In this document: positions 31,867 through 44,646 of the stretch, in pieces
How the letters are laid out: each line of letters starts with the position of its first letter
Position numbering within the stretch: the first letter of the stretch is position 1
Source: Limonium bicolor
Lineage: Eukaryota; Streptophyta; Magnoliopsida; Caryophyllales; Plumbaginaceae
Assembly (NCBI GenBank): GCA_023374045.1
Contig: CM041776.1
Location: 284,903,873-284,967,872, forward strand
DNA length: 64,000 nt
Reading direction: 5' to 3'
Notes under the pieces: generated by a model
What the model saw: only the letters and a program-made list of their open reading frames with translations
Database searches by the model: none
What the model was told of the DNA's origin: nothing
Position numbers and translations under genes: made by a program

Positions 31867-34800
31867 TGTAACACCCCAACTACCACCGTACACATCACAT
31901 CAAACTGCAGCGGAAAACACAACTCATCACATTACTTAATTCAATGGTGTGACACGCCGTTAACCACCCACGTGGCTAACAAGGCTAATACATTTACATT
32001 GTATCGGTCTGATGGACCAGATTCCCGAGCAACTACACAATACAATCCTTATACCATTTCCAACATTTATTATACACATACATTCCCACTGTACCGAGTA
32101 TTTACAAACTGATGCCGATTACAATTTGGTCTTACTACGCCTACAATGCACCCGCCATTTAAATGGCTACCCATGTATAAAATCTACCCCGTCCTACTCT
32201 CGAACGGCTTCCAGCTTCTTGTACCTGAAATAGAAAAGGAAGAAAAGGGTGGCCCCCAAGGGGCTCAGCACCTTTGCTGGTATGGTAATCCCGCAGCCCG
32301 CATGCTACCGGGCCACGCATAACTAATTATCGTCTTAGCATGCGGTTGATTATATTTAAATCATGCATGTAAACCATAAGCACACATCACATTGCATACA
32401 CCCAACAATAGGGCTCAACAAGCATCCAACCACACCACACATAACAAATCTCTCATTGTTTCCTTTAACCCTAGAGTGGCTCTCCTCTAAACGGAGTTAC
32501 TACCTTAACAGACGACATTTACCCATCAATCGAGTTATCCTTAAACACCTCCCATTATAAACCGGAGTTCACATCCATGAATCCATAACAACAACAACTC
32601 ATAACACCACAAGTATGGTTCACACTAGGAACCTCCACCATAGTTAATAAACACGGTGAGCCTAGAGATTGTTGCCAATCTCATACTAAGCTCGTTACAT
32701 ATCTCGTTACCGTCCTGTTAATTTGAACGGTTAACTTAACACCAAGGTGCGTCGGATATAGTAATCCCAAGCACACCGAAACAACATAGTATGCCCCTGT
32801 GGCCCGACTTGAGTCAGTAAAATAGCTTTGGTTAAGCTAAATGGAAGTTTGGAACCCAATGGGAAAACAACCATAACATACACAGAGGGTCGAACCTGAA
32901 ATGACAACGACCCCCATCCTCACATGCGTGGCCAGAACAGACCGGACTCCTCACCCCCCCCATTAGTACATATATACTTATAAATAAGTAGTTAGAGCTC
33001 CATTACGGAACCTATCACATCCCACACCATTCGGTATCACAACCGGGTTAAACACGCAAGGGAGGTTCACACACTTGCACACAACAACAACACAACTAAC
33101 TCACGCATAGCCGTGGTTAGAACGTTCCCATGGTTTGGGTCGTTAAATCCGAATACCGATCTCTCATGTGTGCCTAGTTTGGTTAGCTAAGGTTTAACAC
33201 ATATTTGCGGTTAAACGGTATCGGAGACCACAAATACGCCACATAAATGAATTACTATAAACTCATTACATATTTTATCTTACAAGGTGGCAAACACTCA
33301 GAAAATCACATTGGCATACAAGCCGGTGTAATCCGGTAGGACACAGGTTGCAAGAAAACCATACCTGTCACCGGAGTCCACTCTATCTTGTCCATTTACG
33401 TTCCTCAAACAATTCTCGAACAACTGCTAACATTTAAGTTGCTTTCATTAACATTGGGGTAACATGTTTGTGTAATATCGAATAACCATGATCAACCCCA
33501 TTAACTAGTTAAATAACTTCACATTTCAATTTGTTTCACTTTCACATTTTTAACGCAACCTTTCACCCACTCAATCATCATTATAACTCACTTAACATGT
33601 CCTTAACAACCTCATAACATCATATCCATCATTCCCCATAATTACACATCATTTCCATACCTTAAACAAAGTTTTTGGTCAAAACAGCACCTTGTCCGAA
33701 CTTGTGTCCGGACTTCCCAAGTTCGGACACTGTTCGAGACTCTTTAAGGTGCAAACTGCCGAATGTCCGAACATGCGTCCGGACTTCCCAAGTTCGGACG
33801 CTGTTCGAGGCCAAACCAGAGAATTGCGATAGGTGTGTCCGAACTTCCAAGTTCGGACGGGTAGTTCGGACACAGTTCGAAGATCAGAAAACTTACGCGC
33901 AACAGGGCATGTCCGTACGTCCAAGTTCGGACAGTGGTTCGGACATGCCACAAACTTCATTTTCAAGTCTTGTTTCATCCATTCTTTTCATCCATTGATT
34001 ACCCAAACTTCATACATGAACTTAGGCATATTCTAACACTAAAACATCACCTTGATGCACCTTAAAACATTGTCCAACTTGTTACCCAACTTTCAAATCA
34101 AATCTCTTAGCACTTGTAGCATTTTCTTTTGGTTTTCTAAGTGGTGTTTCACCTTAACTGACCACTACACTAAAATGCTTCCTCTCCTTCATGACATCAC
34201 CTCCCAAGCATCTTCTCTTACTAAACAAATCTTCTTTTCACACCTTCTTAAATTCCTTTCTCAAAACCTTACCTAAACATCATTCTCTCCTTATTCATCA
34301 ACATTACCTAACCCTTAAACAAACTTCTCCAAGACTTTAATACATCTTAAAAACACTCATTGGATTTCTAGAACTTCCAAGACAATGCCTAAATTCCTAT
34401 AGCACCTTAGAACACCTTAATGCATGTTTTCTTCCTTAGTGAAGCATTTATCCATTCCTAACAATTCCTAGTTCACCCAAGTACGTTTAAGCACTTAAAA
34501 CTCCTTGTACATTTTACAAATTTTGCCATGGGTTCTCTTAGCACATCATCATTCCAAAACTCATAGTTTTCACCATTAACATTCAAGAACACCTAAATCC
34601 ATTAAGAACACTATCACACACTAAACTTCACCAAATTTACACTACATCACAATATAGTGCATAATTTAATTTGCTTGGCACTTAGGCCCTTAAATAACAT
34701 GGCTCCTAGGCCCTTAAATTGCATAAACCTTAAACACTGAATTTCCCACATAATAATGCCTTTGACCTGCAATTACACCCAACAATTCATATGCCTTTAA

Positions 34801-36364
34801 TAGTCTCCTTGAGAACACTTTACTAAGCCATTCACCATTAGCTCTTTAAGTAGTTTTAACAAGCATATAAGCTCATTTTCTCCTAAGACATTAAACCACA
34901 TTAGGTTAGCATATTTACCTCTTTTCCTCACAAACTTCTTTCTTGTTTCCTTGTTTGAAATCGGTTGAGCTTAGTTGCTTGTCAACTTCTAAACATTATA
35001 CCAATAATATAATAAGTATACCAGCTTTAAGCTTCATCTCATTGTAAACCCTAGTTACATATAATCTTAAGGTATTAAATGATTGTTTTACCTTGGAATG
35101 GAAAGAGAGCTTGAATAAGTGTCAAGAGAGGACTCCTCCTAGCCCTTGGAAGATTCAAATGAAGCTAAAACAAGCAAGGTAAAGACACCATGGTGAGGTG
35201 AATTTTCGGACATCATACAAAATGGAGGAAGCATTATTTTTCTTTGAGATTCCTTACTAGAAGCAAGGGAGAACAACAAGGTGTGAAATAATAGCTTAAG
35301 CTCCTTCAATGGTGAATCTCCATGGCACCAAAATTGAGTTCTTGAAGATTTGGAAAGAGGGAAATAAAGAGTTTGGTCTAACTAAGACAAATATGGTCTT
35401 AGAATTTGATTTGGAGCATGGAGTTGGATTTGGCAAGGGAATGAAGATGGAGAAGGGAGGTTACTATTGCAAACCGTAAATGGATAATGAAGAAGAGATA
35501 GAAGAGAGCTTGGGACCGTGGGAAATGAAGAAGGAAATGAGAGAATGAGATAAGTCTTGTTTTTTGAAGATATTTATGCCTTAAAGCAAATAGTAACTTA
35601 AGAGTCATCTTTATTTACTTAACAAGTTACAAGAGTGGTGAGTCACCACACTTAAAAACCGGCCCCTATTATTATAACAAGGGTATTTTAGTCTTTGATG
35701 ACTCATTTAATTACTTATAACAACATATGTTACAACTAGCTTATTAAAGTCACTATTCATAAAAACAAGGCACATAGTTGTGAAATTTTTGATTTCCATT
35801 GATATAGACTTCCAAATGTGATACTATATAGTACACATGTTAATTAAAGAGTAATGATGGACATTTAGCCATTTAAAACTCATTTACAAGACAATTTTTC
35901 AAAAACGTGCTTTAAGACTCCTTAAAGCACTTTTTGTGTTTTAACTTGTTTTCAAGCTTGGTTTTCTTTGGTGATGATTTAATATGTTCATTAACACATT
36001 TATAAGGTATAGGTATGACCACTAGGTCTTATACAAATTTATCCCAAGCTTAGAGCACATTTTGCTCTTATTGACTTTAAGGTATATTCTTGTGTTTTGT
36101 TTGGTTTAACCGTCTACCAAAGTTTCCTAAGGACTTAATTAGCCTTATTAAATCGTAGTTGAATATTACTAAGTCTTGGTAGGATCTTTGGGTCCTAACC
36201 AAGTTCACTCAAGCTTAAAGCATGTTTTTGCTCAAACCATGTCTTAGTGTTTTATTATGTTTTACCATGGTTTAAATGGTTCATTGATGTTTCTAAGGCA
36301 CTTTTTAGCCTTTAAATACCATAGTTTAACATTTAAACAGCATATCAAGGTTTGGGGTATTTCA
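31867..36364 (-). repeat. 5' LTR of the LARD element (4,498 bp)
   Basis: On the minus strand it starts TGAAATACCCC at 36364 and ends GGGGTGTTACA at 31867, five bases before the primer-binding site. It matches the other LTR throughout, including the palindrome array (33694-33948). It would carry the promoter and poly(A) signals of the element; these were not located. Confidence 0.93.
33694..33948. repeat. Array of GTCCGAACTT / AAGTTCGGAC palindromes in the LTR (copy 2)
   Basis: Same array as in the other LTR, with all palindromic sites kept. A T-to-C change near 33760 and an extra base just before the array are the differences noted. Confidence 0.8.
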
Positions 36365-36369
36365 GGACT

Positions 36370-37309
36370 CCCGCCTATGGAATGCCAATTTTGTATGCCT
36401 TATTGTGTTTGCCAAAACAGTACCTAATCTAAAAAATATATGATTAAGGGTTTAAAACTAGCCTGCCCCTAGCACCCTCCAGGCTGCCTCATTGAAATGT
36501 TCTTAGATAAAAAGCTAGTTGGAAAATCTAAGAAAAGAAAAAGAGTACAGCGGTATGACCAATTGTTTGAACTTTTAGGTTTTGCCAATGATGACTCAAT
36601 CAGACTGCAAATCAAGTCGATAAACAAATGTTGGAACTCAAAGTTTTGTTGAAGTTAGACCCCTTTCGCATTCAGATTGAGTCGATCAACAATAGAGTCA
36701 TGTATCCATATAGTGATCAATCAACAATGGAGTTCATCAACCAAATCGAGTCGATCAACACAGGCAGTCAATCAACTGCTCTGATCGAGTCAGTCACTAA
36801 AAGTAGTCAGTAAACACAAAACACACCCAGACAAAAAAATGGTGTTGTAAAAGTTATACAAACAATATTTAACACTATTGAGGTTTTTGTTAGATTGAGT
36901 CCATTAGGCTGCCAAAGTCCATCTCAATCCAAAGTTGATCCGACCAAAGCAGCTGCAATGCCGTAAAATATGGGGTGTGCGGAACAAGGCTCAAAATATG
37001 CTCATAATGTAGTTAGGCTTGAAATGCAACATTGTGCTCTTGAAAACAAGGCTCAAAATTATGCTCATAATGTATAGTTAGGATTGAAAGCTGCAATGCC
37101 ATTGTGCCTCAAATATGAAATTGAAAAACATCAGAAACAAACTTTGTCGACCGTCTAGACAAAATCATTATAAATGGAAGCTTATTTCTACTTATTCATT
37201 TGTAAATTTTTACACAAAACTTCTATATATTAAGAGAAAAGTCATCGTGAAGAGAAAAAAGATCTTTCTACTGGTAATAGAAAATATTGAGAGCCACATT
37301 TTTTTATAA
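36370..37309. other. Unrecognised; possible LINE remainder and a repeated GAGTCGATCAAC word
   Basis: This is the continuation of the DNA split by the LARD. Between 36610 and 36800 the word 'AGTCGATCAAC' or a close variant occurs about six times, giving a short open frame of no known family. Two 'aaggctcaaaatatgctcataatgt' copies stand near 36985 and 37045. Nothing else was recognised. Confidence 0.3.
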
Positions 37310-37435
37310 TTAAGGCTTAAAGCCATTTTATTAAAATAAGGTGAGCAGCAGCATATATCGGGCCTCATTAAAACCTCCTAGGAAAAACCTAGTGGGAAAA
37401 AGCTCAGAAAGGAAAAAAAAGAGTACCCGCCAACT
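37310..37435. repeat. Dispersed plant motif with 'CCTCATTAAAACC...AAAAAGAGTAC'
   Basis: The stretch has 'ggcctcattaaaacc', 'ggaaaaacctagtggg' and 'ggaaaaaaaagagtacc' in order. I have met this combination as a dispersed sequence in plant genomes, but I cannot assign it to an element class from the window alone. Confidence 0.3.
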
Positions 37436-40400
37436 CATAATACAACTTAGTCATCACCACTAATACAAGGCCAACCCAGCCCAACACTCTAATGTACCCA
37501 GCCGACCGCCCCCCCACACCAAACAAATACCTCACACGAAACCCTTTAAAGAACAACTACTAAAAGAAAAAAACCTAACCAATAGAAGGAACACACTACT
37601 ACCAAACTAATTCCCTATGCCCAAACACACAGATATGTACCCTAATAAGTACATACTCCAAGGGGGCTGCAGGCCAGCCTAGGACAAGCGACCACCAACA
37701 CCTCGAAAGTAGAATGAAACAAAACCACCGCTAAAGTATAGCAGCCCATACTATTGCTCTCATCTAGGCCCCAGATACATAGATCGAGTCAATCTAGGTT
37801 GCTCTTAGGCTCCACTTCACTTATCATAGAGCTGATCAGATTACGAGTAGGGTGAGTGAGTGAGCACCTACTAAGTAAAGTCTATCTACTTAGTAGCAAT
37901 ATATATTATTAGTTGTGTTTATAGATAGAGAAGAGTTTACACTGTGTTTGAGTGCGTGTTTTGATTGCTTCGCTACATTGATTAGTGAAGATACCTGGTA
38001 GAAGCACACCTTAAGGTATCTTGGGTCAGCCATGCATCCTAAACCAATGCACTAAATCTTACAAAATACATATATGCCCAAAATAAGCAATCTAAAAAAT
38101 CTAAGTCAAAGGCATGAAACACTCTCCTTCATGTTACTAGCTCCCACTAAGTAGTCCCTAGGATTGCGATGTTGGTTCACCCGATGTCCATTTCTAGACT
38201 CCAATTATTACCTTTATAATAACCTCTTTAACATTAAATCCTCACCTTTCAATAGGAAATTGCTTCTAGCCATCTAAAGGTTCCAATTACCATGGTAGAA
38301 TTGAATCTTCATATCCTTTTAACTTGTTGTCCAAGAGATATGTCCATTGTAGGATCGGACGACTGACTCAAAACACTTCAAGGTATGAGTCTGTGAAGTG
38401 GTTTGACTCAATCGTACTAAGAATATGGAATCGTACTATGGATGTGGAAACACTCAATTTGAACTCGATCAGATACAGAATATAAGTTATTTTATTCCTT
38501 GTAAAATAAAACGACTTACATTGCCCATTAAGTAGAAATGATCTACTTAGTGGAACCTAATCACTTATCCAACACAATATCTAACTAATACAATGACAAG
38601 TGTGATGAGACTAGGATCTACCTAAAATGACTCAGTCAATAAGCGCAAACTGAAGCTAGAACTTTTCTCACTCGAATACAGACAAAGCTCTCCTAAACAA
38701 ATTTCTGAATAATTCTCTTTAGAAAGCGTAAGAAGCAGATGAAATTACAAGTCTCTTATATAGCTATTCCGAATTGAATGTTATAGAAAGTTAGTTCCAT
38801 AATTTTCAGAACTACACCTCTTTCCTTAAATTTTGGACTCTAGGCGTCAAGGCTTCTGATTGTGCTCACGCTTGCATGAACTTTAGTCCAAGACTGATAG
38901 CTGATGACCAGTGTTGCTCCTCAAATTTCACAACTGATTGAAGGACTCACTCGATTCTTCAGCAATGCATGATTGACTCTCTCTGATCAGGGAGATGCGA
39001 TTGACTCGTTCAAACTATCTCTCAACAACACATTTATGGTCCAACATCCATCCTTTTATGGAAGAAATCTAGTGGCACTTTATTGAATGTATATTCTATT
39101 CGCCCCCACATTAATACTATACACCAAACCTTCGTGGGATCTTGACAGATTAAGACAATGTGCGCTCTATTATTTCCTTGCATCTTCTTCAAATTGGTAT
39201 GATACCTCGTTCAAACAAAACATCTGTCATGATAAGGTTTCCATAAACTAGAACAATAACATAGTTACTATCCTTGGCTTCGCGTATCTGTCCATAAGGC
39301 TTTATAATTATTCGGTGTTCTCCACTTCCTCCCTTTGTAAGAAATTCCAGCATTTCCTCAATAGATAACGGTCGGTCTCTATGGTGTAAGTCATTATCTG
39401 TAATGGTTTCTATTTACACATTAACTAGAGAGAGTCATTTTGAGACAAAGTTCATCATTGAGAGATTATTGTGAAGACTACTTCGTGTATGTTTAGAGAT
39501 TCATCTTGCTTATAACTAGTCTTTAACACGCCAATACGTTATTTTTTTTTATAATTGGTTGGTTGTCCAGCTTACATTAGCAGTACTGAGGAGCATGAAT
39601 GTGAAGTCCCCCTTAGAGAAAATACAAAGAACAAAGTACAAAGTGTAATAACGTTACTGAAAGGGACAAATATCAAAGTAAGAGCAGCTGATTAGTCTTC
39701 GCAGACTGGGTGGGCTGGTTTAAACTATGTGTTGAGGTGGATCTTACTCTATTAGTAGGCAGTCGCTGTTGGTAGCTGCTGTATTGATCTCCAATTATAT
39801 TGACCTATACCTAAGATTGAGTGTAGTGTAGGATCTCAAATGTAAAAAACTAGGTTGTAAATTCAATTTGAATTCTCAAGTTTTCTAAATATTGGTGCTT
39901 GGCTACGCAATGAATTTGTTTATGATCAAGAGTCGTAATTCAATGTCTTTCATCACCCGGAATAAGTCTTCAAGCTTAATTTTAAAGTGAGTTCTGTCCC
40001 AGGAAACACAAAATACGAAATCTCTTATTATATTACCTCGTTTTTTATGAAAAAACGTCATCAATCGCGGGATTAGCCCTTATTTAGTGTTTCTTAATTT
40101 ATTATTCTACATTTTATTGCATTATTAGTGTATAATTGATTACACGTGTCTTAAAAACTAGCCGCTATAAAGAAAATATATTCGTGCCCCAGTAACTGCT
40201 TGATACGTGTATTTGTGAAAGTGTCCATCGCGTGTGGTGCGAGCACGTCGCCCTTCTCCTTTTCTATTTACTGATGCAATGCTCCTCCAACAATGCCGGC
40301 CGGCCAGGGATTCTAAGATACTAGCTCATATCTAAAAATCCAACCGACCACACTCAACCGACTTTGAATAAAGCCAACCTCGTCCCTCAACCGCAGTTGC

Positions 40401-40636
40401 TCTCGTCTCCATTTCTATGATGTAGTGATGAAGAAGATATGTGGAAGCTAGGTGCAACTTCAGTGTTCCAGAAGTAGATCAAGTCTCATTTTTTTTGATC
40501 AATTAGGAAGTCTCATCTTTGGTTCCTTCGATCTTTCGGGACCTTTGTATATTGGCTACTGTCAAACTTACAATAACAGATTAATTAGGAAATCCACGCG
40601 CACACTAATACTGCCTGCCTACGGTGGTAGTCAACC
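37436..40636. other. Unrecognised AT-rich DNA, then the upstream region of paralogue B
   Basis: No coding feature was recognised. A minus-strand TGTTGGACCATAAATG at about 39049 resembles a copia LTR start, but no matching second LTR, primer-binding site or pol was found. From about 40110 the sequence shares 'attattagtgtataattg', 'gtgtccatcgcgtgtgg' and 'gcacgtcgccctt' with the upstream region of paralogue C, and parts with A, so 40110-40636 is probably the duplicated promoter of paralogue B. Confidence 0.35.
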
Positions 40637-42232
40637 ATGAGTTGGTGGATGGATTTAAAATGTCCGTTCACGAGATGGGTCGCCGGTAAATATCATCTGG
40701 ATAGGAGATTTCTCGCCTTGTTCTTACTGTCCACCTTCTGTGTCTATACCTTATTTCTTCTCCTTGTCAAATTCATCATCCTTTTCTTTAGTCAAATCAC
40801 TCAATATTACACCGTCCCAGCTGGTATCAGATCAGTCTTCTTCTCCTTCCCCTCATCTTCATTCACAGCACCACCAGCGTCAGACCCTGTTAACCTCAAA
40901 ATGACGCTCATGATGAAGTCGCGGCGACTGATCAACAGAGGCGCAGCGACCGGAGTGAGTCAAAGGAGTCAACAAGGATAGCGGTATGCTTGGTGGGCGG
41001 AGCGAGGAGGTTTGAGCTGACGGGGCAGTCTATTATAGATAGGGTTCTCAGAAAGCTTCCGAACTCCGACCTGTTCCTTAATTGCCCGTTTGATGTGAAT
41101 TCATATAAGCTGTCAGTGTTGAGGAATGCGCCTAGGATCGCGTCAGTGCGGATCTTTAACCGGTTACTATCCCAGAGAAGATGGAGAGACGGAGTGAAGT
41201 CCTGTCGCCAGCACATTCGCCCAACGGAATACAGGTTAATTAATTAGCCCTTTCATTCATTCCGTCGAGTGTCGACCATTTGCATGAAACACGATGCTGC
41301 ACGTACGTTAAGAGAAAAATGAATTAAATTAAGGATTTAGCTAATACTAGTAGAGAAAGGATTTAATAATGGGTTAACTTAATTATAGTAGAAAACAAAT
41401 TAACACGGATCCAGAGATGTTCGTACGTATTTATGTATGTTGCTTCGATCCTTGGTCATCTCATCTGCAGGGTCTACTTCAATATTTCCAATTGGTGGAA
41501 GGCTGTTTAACAATGATAGAGGACTACGAGACCAAACACAACTTCACCTACAACTGGATTATCCGAACCCGGGTCGACGGCTACGGTCATCCTCAATCAA
41601 ACCATCTTCCATCTTCATCCGAGACCACTATGTCGTCCCAATTGGATCCACTTTCGGCGGATTAAATGACCGTCTCGGAATTGGAGACCGGAACACTTCA
41701 ACCATTGCCTCTCCCGTCTCTCTTTGATCCATTCTCTCTATAACAAGGGATTTCGGAAGCTCAATTCTGAGACCGCCTTCAAGGCCCAACTCACAACCCA
41801 CAACATCTCATTCCTCACCATCGACCAACCCTTCTGTGTGGTCTCAGATCGGACTTACCCATTCCCCTTAGGCAAGTCTGGGGTGCCTGTCGCTGCAATA
41901 TCAAGCCCTGGACCCTGAATGGTGCTAAGTGCAGGCCGTGCAAGCCAGCTTGTGTTGGGCCGTGGTGGTAGACGCAATGCAACAATTGAAGAGTAGAGGG
42001 AGTTGGACGAAGTGGGGGTGGGAGATTGGAGCTCTGTGATGCACGTAATGAGTGGGAGAGTGGATGGGAAGATGTGTTTGATCAAAGTGTTGGGAAAAGA
42101 CTAGCAAATGTAAGGAAGCGTGTGCATGATTTGAAGATAAAAAGATGTCTCAACGATTTTAAAAAGATGAGAAACAAAGTTGTTGGTGAATGGGATACAC
42201 GCCACTGTATGTCATATGCAGGTTTGGGCTGA
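40637..42232 (+). pseudogene. Paralogue B: DUF7796-like type II membrane protein, frameshifted
   Basis: Same family as paralogue A. The ATG at 40637 opens MSWWMDLKCPFTRW and a long hydrophobic segment 'FLALFLLSTFCVYTLFLLLV' (residues about 29-50), a signal anchor. The family core begins after a frame change just before 40980 ('[16 protein letters not shown]'). Exon 1 runs to 41234, the GT-AG intron is 41235-41470 and exon 2 is 41471-42232, ending 'YAGLG'. Breaks: one base near 40950, one A missing near 41158, one T missing near 41584 (RVDGY-W), one C missing near 41710, and smaller faults near 41920-42000. All are single-base in nature, so a repaired assembly might show a functional gene. The last exon part, 'LELCDARNEWESGWEDVFDQSV', is intact. 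Confidence 0.8.
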
Positions 42233-44366
42233 ATTTAACTACGTACTAAACCTTTAGAAGCTAGGTTGAAGAAGAGATGAAAAGGGTGTGGTGTGGTGTG
42301 GTGTGGCTTCTATTATGGCTGATACCAACAACACTGTCGACCCTTTACATAAATAGAGTATCATAAATATGGAATAAGAAATGAGTTAGATTGTCGTTGC
42401 TAGCTCCTTCCCTCTCTCTGTTGTTACAGCACCTTATATAGCGCTCAATTTGGTAAAGGCAGCCTTGCATTGTATGCTATTTGTTTATATTTGCTTTGAT
42501 TTGTCGAGTGTTAAATACCAATTACTGATTGCCATGCTACCATGTAGCCCATTGATAATAAAAAAAGTCACAATTTTATTCAAAATGTTGTTTCTCCTCC
42601 TTAAAAAAAAGGGGTTTGCACCTAATTCATTATCAACGACGACTAAGGCGTACTCTTACAAATGTATGTGTGGAATGAAAATATATACAACATAATTCAA
42701 GCAAAGAGACTTTCTTATATATAATCAGTATGAACATTTTGTTCGTGGACAAACATAGTCTGTCTGACCACTCTTATTCACAATTTTTAAGGATTAAGCA
42801 ACTTTCGTTGTAGCCTTAAATAAATTTATCTCTTTGAACTCTGGTATTTCTCTATGTTCTTGTATCCGTTAAATATGAAAATGATGCAGCAATCACCTTA
42901 TAATGCATATGCATTATATCGATATATAGGCAGTTAATCCTAGATTTAACCCATAACATAGATTATGTTTGGTACATGATATTATTGAATGTCTAGAATA
43001 GTTTGCTTCCAATCAATGCTTAAAATTATAGAGATTTTGTAACATGCGACTATACGATTCACAAGTTAATATATTAAATTAAGAATATTCTAATGTGCAG
43101 TGAAATGACCTGGGACAATGATAGTAAAAAAGTAATGACTAGGCGCTTGGTTTAGTCATAAGTTAATTACCAAGCATTATGTTTAGTATTTAATATGACA
43201 TTTTTAATCAATTTTTTATTTTTGAGTTACAGGTTCACGGTTCCCGAATCAGAGTAGGTTTCATTGACGCAACCCAAACCAAAAATCTTAATCCAAATTT
43301 AATTTCTTATATGGAATAATTTCATGTACTGTATCATATTTGGATCAAAATTGACACCTAATCATGATTTCCTATGTCACGGTGAAGGCGGTTTTGGAAC
43401 ACGTTTAAAAATCAGTCACTCTTTTCAAAACAACCCCTTTTGGTTCTAACATGACATTGAACATACTTTCACTATAATGTTAAATCTAAAGTCTTGTTAG
43501 GCTTGAATTATTTTTGTAACTTTTAAACCTCCAGATCAACTATATCATTCTTTTAAGAGGTTCAAAACCTTACTCTTCACCACCCCCTTCGCCCCTCCTC
43601 AACCCCCAAGGATGTAGTCCACCGGTAAATCTGCGAACATTAGAGCACCAAGGTATGCATCAACAACCAACTGTGTCGGAATACACTAGACCGGTGTGAA
43701 GCTTACAGCGTCAGAAACATTGATACCAAGGCTAGACAAAAGTGTCATAATTCGCACCAAGTCTGAAGCGAATATCGAACAAATGCGAGAGAGGCTCTGT
43801 TGACCAATGGGGGATAGAGCACATTCTGGCTAAGTCAGCATGAATTTATAGAAAAATCTTGCACATTAAAGAAGGTAGGTATAGATTCTTACAGGGGAAG
43901 AATGGAGCCTTAATAAGTGGAGAATTTAGGTGTGGAAAGAGGATGAACCGCAGTCTAAACGAATGGTCAATGTTGCTATGAGAGGAATCTAACCTAGGCA
44001 TGGTGTGAGGACACTGAGGAGTCTCAAGCTATTTTGACAAGGTTTAGGACGGTGGTAGAAACTGAGACAGGCATGTGAAGGCTTGCGGTGAACCTTAAGG
44101 GGTTTGCTACGATTAAAACAGAAGAAACTTTCAAAATAATCAATGAAGAGACTGAAGTCATATTCGATAATATGATTACAATGGTAGGAGTGATTGAAGT
44201 GTGGTTTGATTACATGGATAAGAAACAAGCAAACCAAGCGGTGCATGATTTCGCCGGTGAACAGTCACTGATAGTAAATAGTGATGCCCTAACGGCCACA
44301 TCAGAATAAAAACAAGGGTGAAGGAAGGTGCAAAGTCGGAAATAAGTTTGGGCCACGTCCCAAGTG
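42233..44366. other. 3' flank of paralogue B and unrecognised DNA
   Basis: Short accidental frames only. A TGTGGTGTGG microrepeat lies at 42285-42305. A stretch at 44075-44310 is open for about 73 codons (MNLKGFATIKTEETF) without a family I know. No TIR or LTR was recognised. Confidence 0.25.
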
Positions 44367-44576
44367 TTAGTCATATCTTAGTAGCTCTCTGTTGTTGTGG
44401 CATAAGTTAGTGAGTATATAGGCCAGATGTATTTGTATTATGCAGTCAAGAAAAATAGCACACTCAATAAGATCAATTCAATTCATTCTCTCTGTCTGCT
44501 CCTCTTTCATTGACTTCTTCCTCCACAACGGAACCAATCTTCATTGTTGATTTCTTCACTTTCTATCTTTTCTACA
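44367..44576 (+). mobile_element. Probable 5' LTR of Ty1/copia element 1
   Basis: A candidate start TGTTAGTCATATC at 44367 and an end ...TCTACA at 44576 directly before the primer-binding site give about 210 bp, a length seen in small copia LTRs. 'Attcattctctctgtctgctcc' fits an LTR U5 region. The partner LTR is not in the window, so the 5' limit is tentative. Confidence 0.5.
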
Positions 44577-44588
44577 TGGTATCCGAGC
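44577..44588 (+). other. Primer-binding site of copia element 1
   Basis: TGGTATCCGAGC differs by one base from the usual initiator-Met tRNA site TGGTATCAGAGC. It is followed by a copia Gag, which supports the assignment. Confidence 0.8.
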
Positions 44589-44646
44589 ATGATTTGATCT
44601 TCCGCATTCAAATTCTCTATCGCATCGCAATCAAGATTCATTTCTA

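Larger units (their letters stand above)
22530..36364 (-). mobile_element. Complete 13.8-kb non-autonomous LTR retrotransposon (LARD type)
   Basis: Two direct repeats of about 4.5 kb (22530-27031, 31867-36364) start TGTAACACCCC and end GGTATTCA or GGTATTTCA on the plus strand. GGACT occurs on both outer flanks (22525-22529, 36365-36369), a perfect 5-bp target duplication. The primer-binding site at 31850-31861 (minus) and polypurine tract at 27032-27050 show that the element reads on the minus strand. The 4.8-kb interior has no intact gag or pol, only a faint pol-end remnant (about 28400-28520). Long LTRs, a non-coding interior and recent transposition define the LARD class. The LTR body resembles that of the coding gypsy element at 1-7580, a candidate helper family. 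Confidence 0.93.

Noticed and set aside
39030..39060. Copia LTR start TGTTGGACCATAAATG on the minus strand
   Set aside because: No partner LTR, primer-binding site or pol was found near it, so no element was called.
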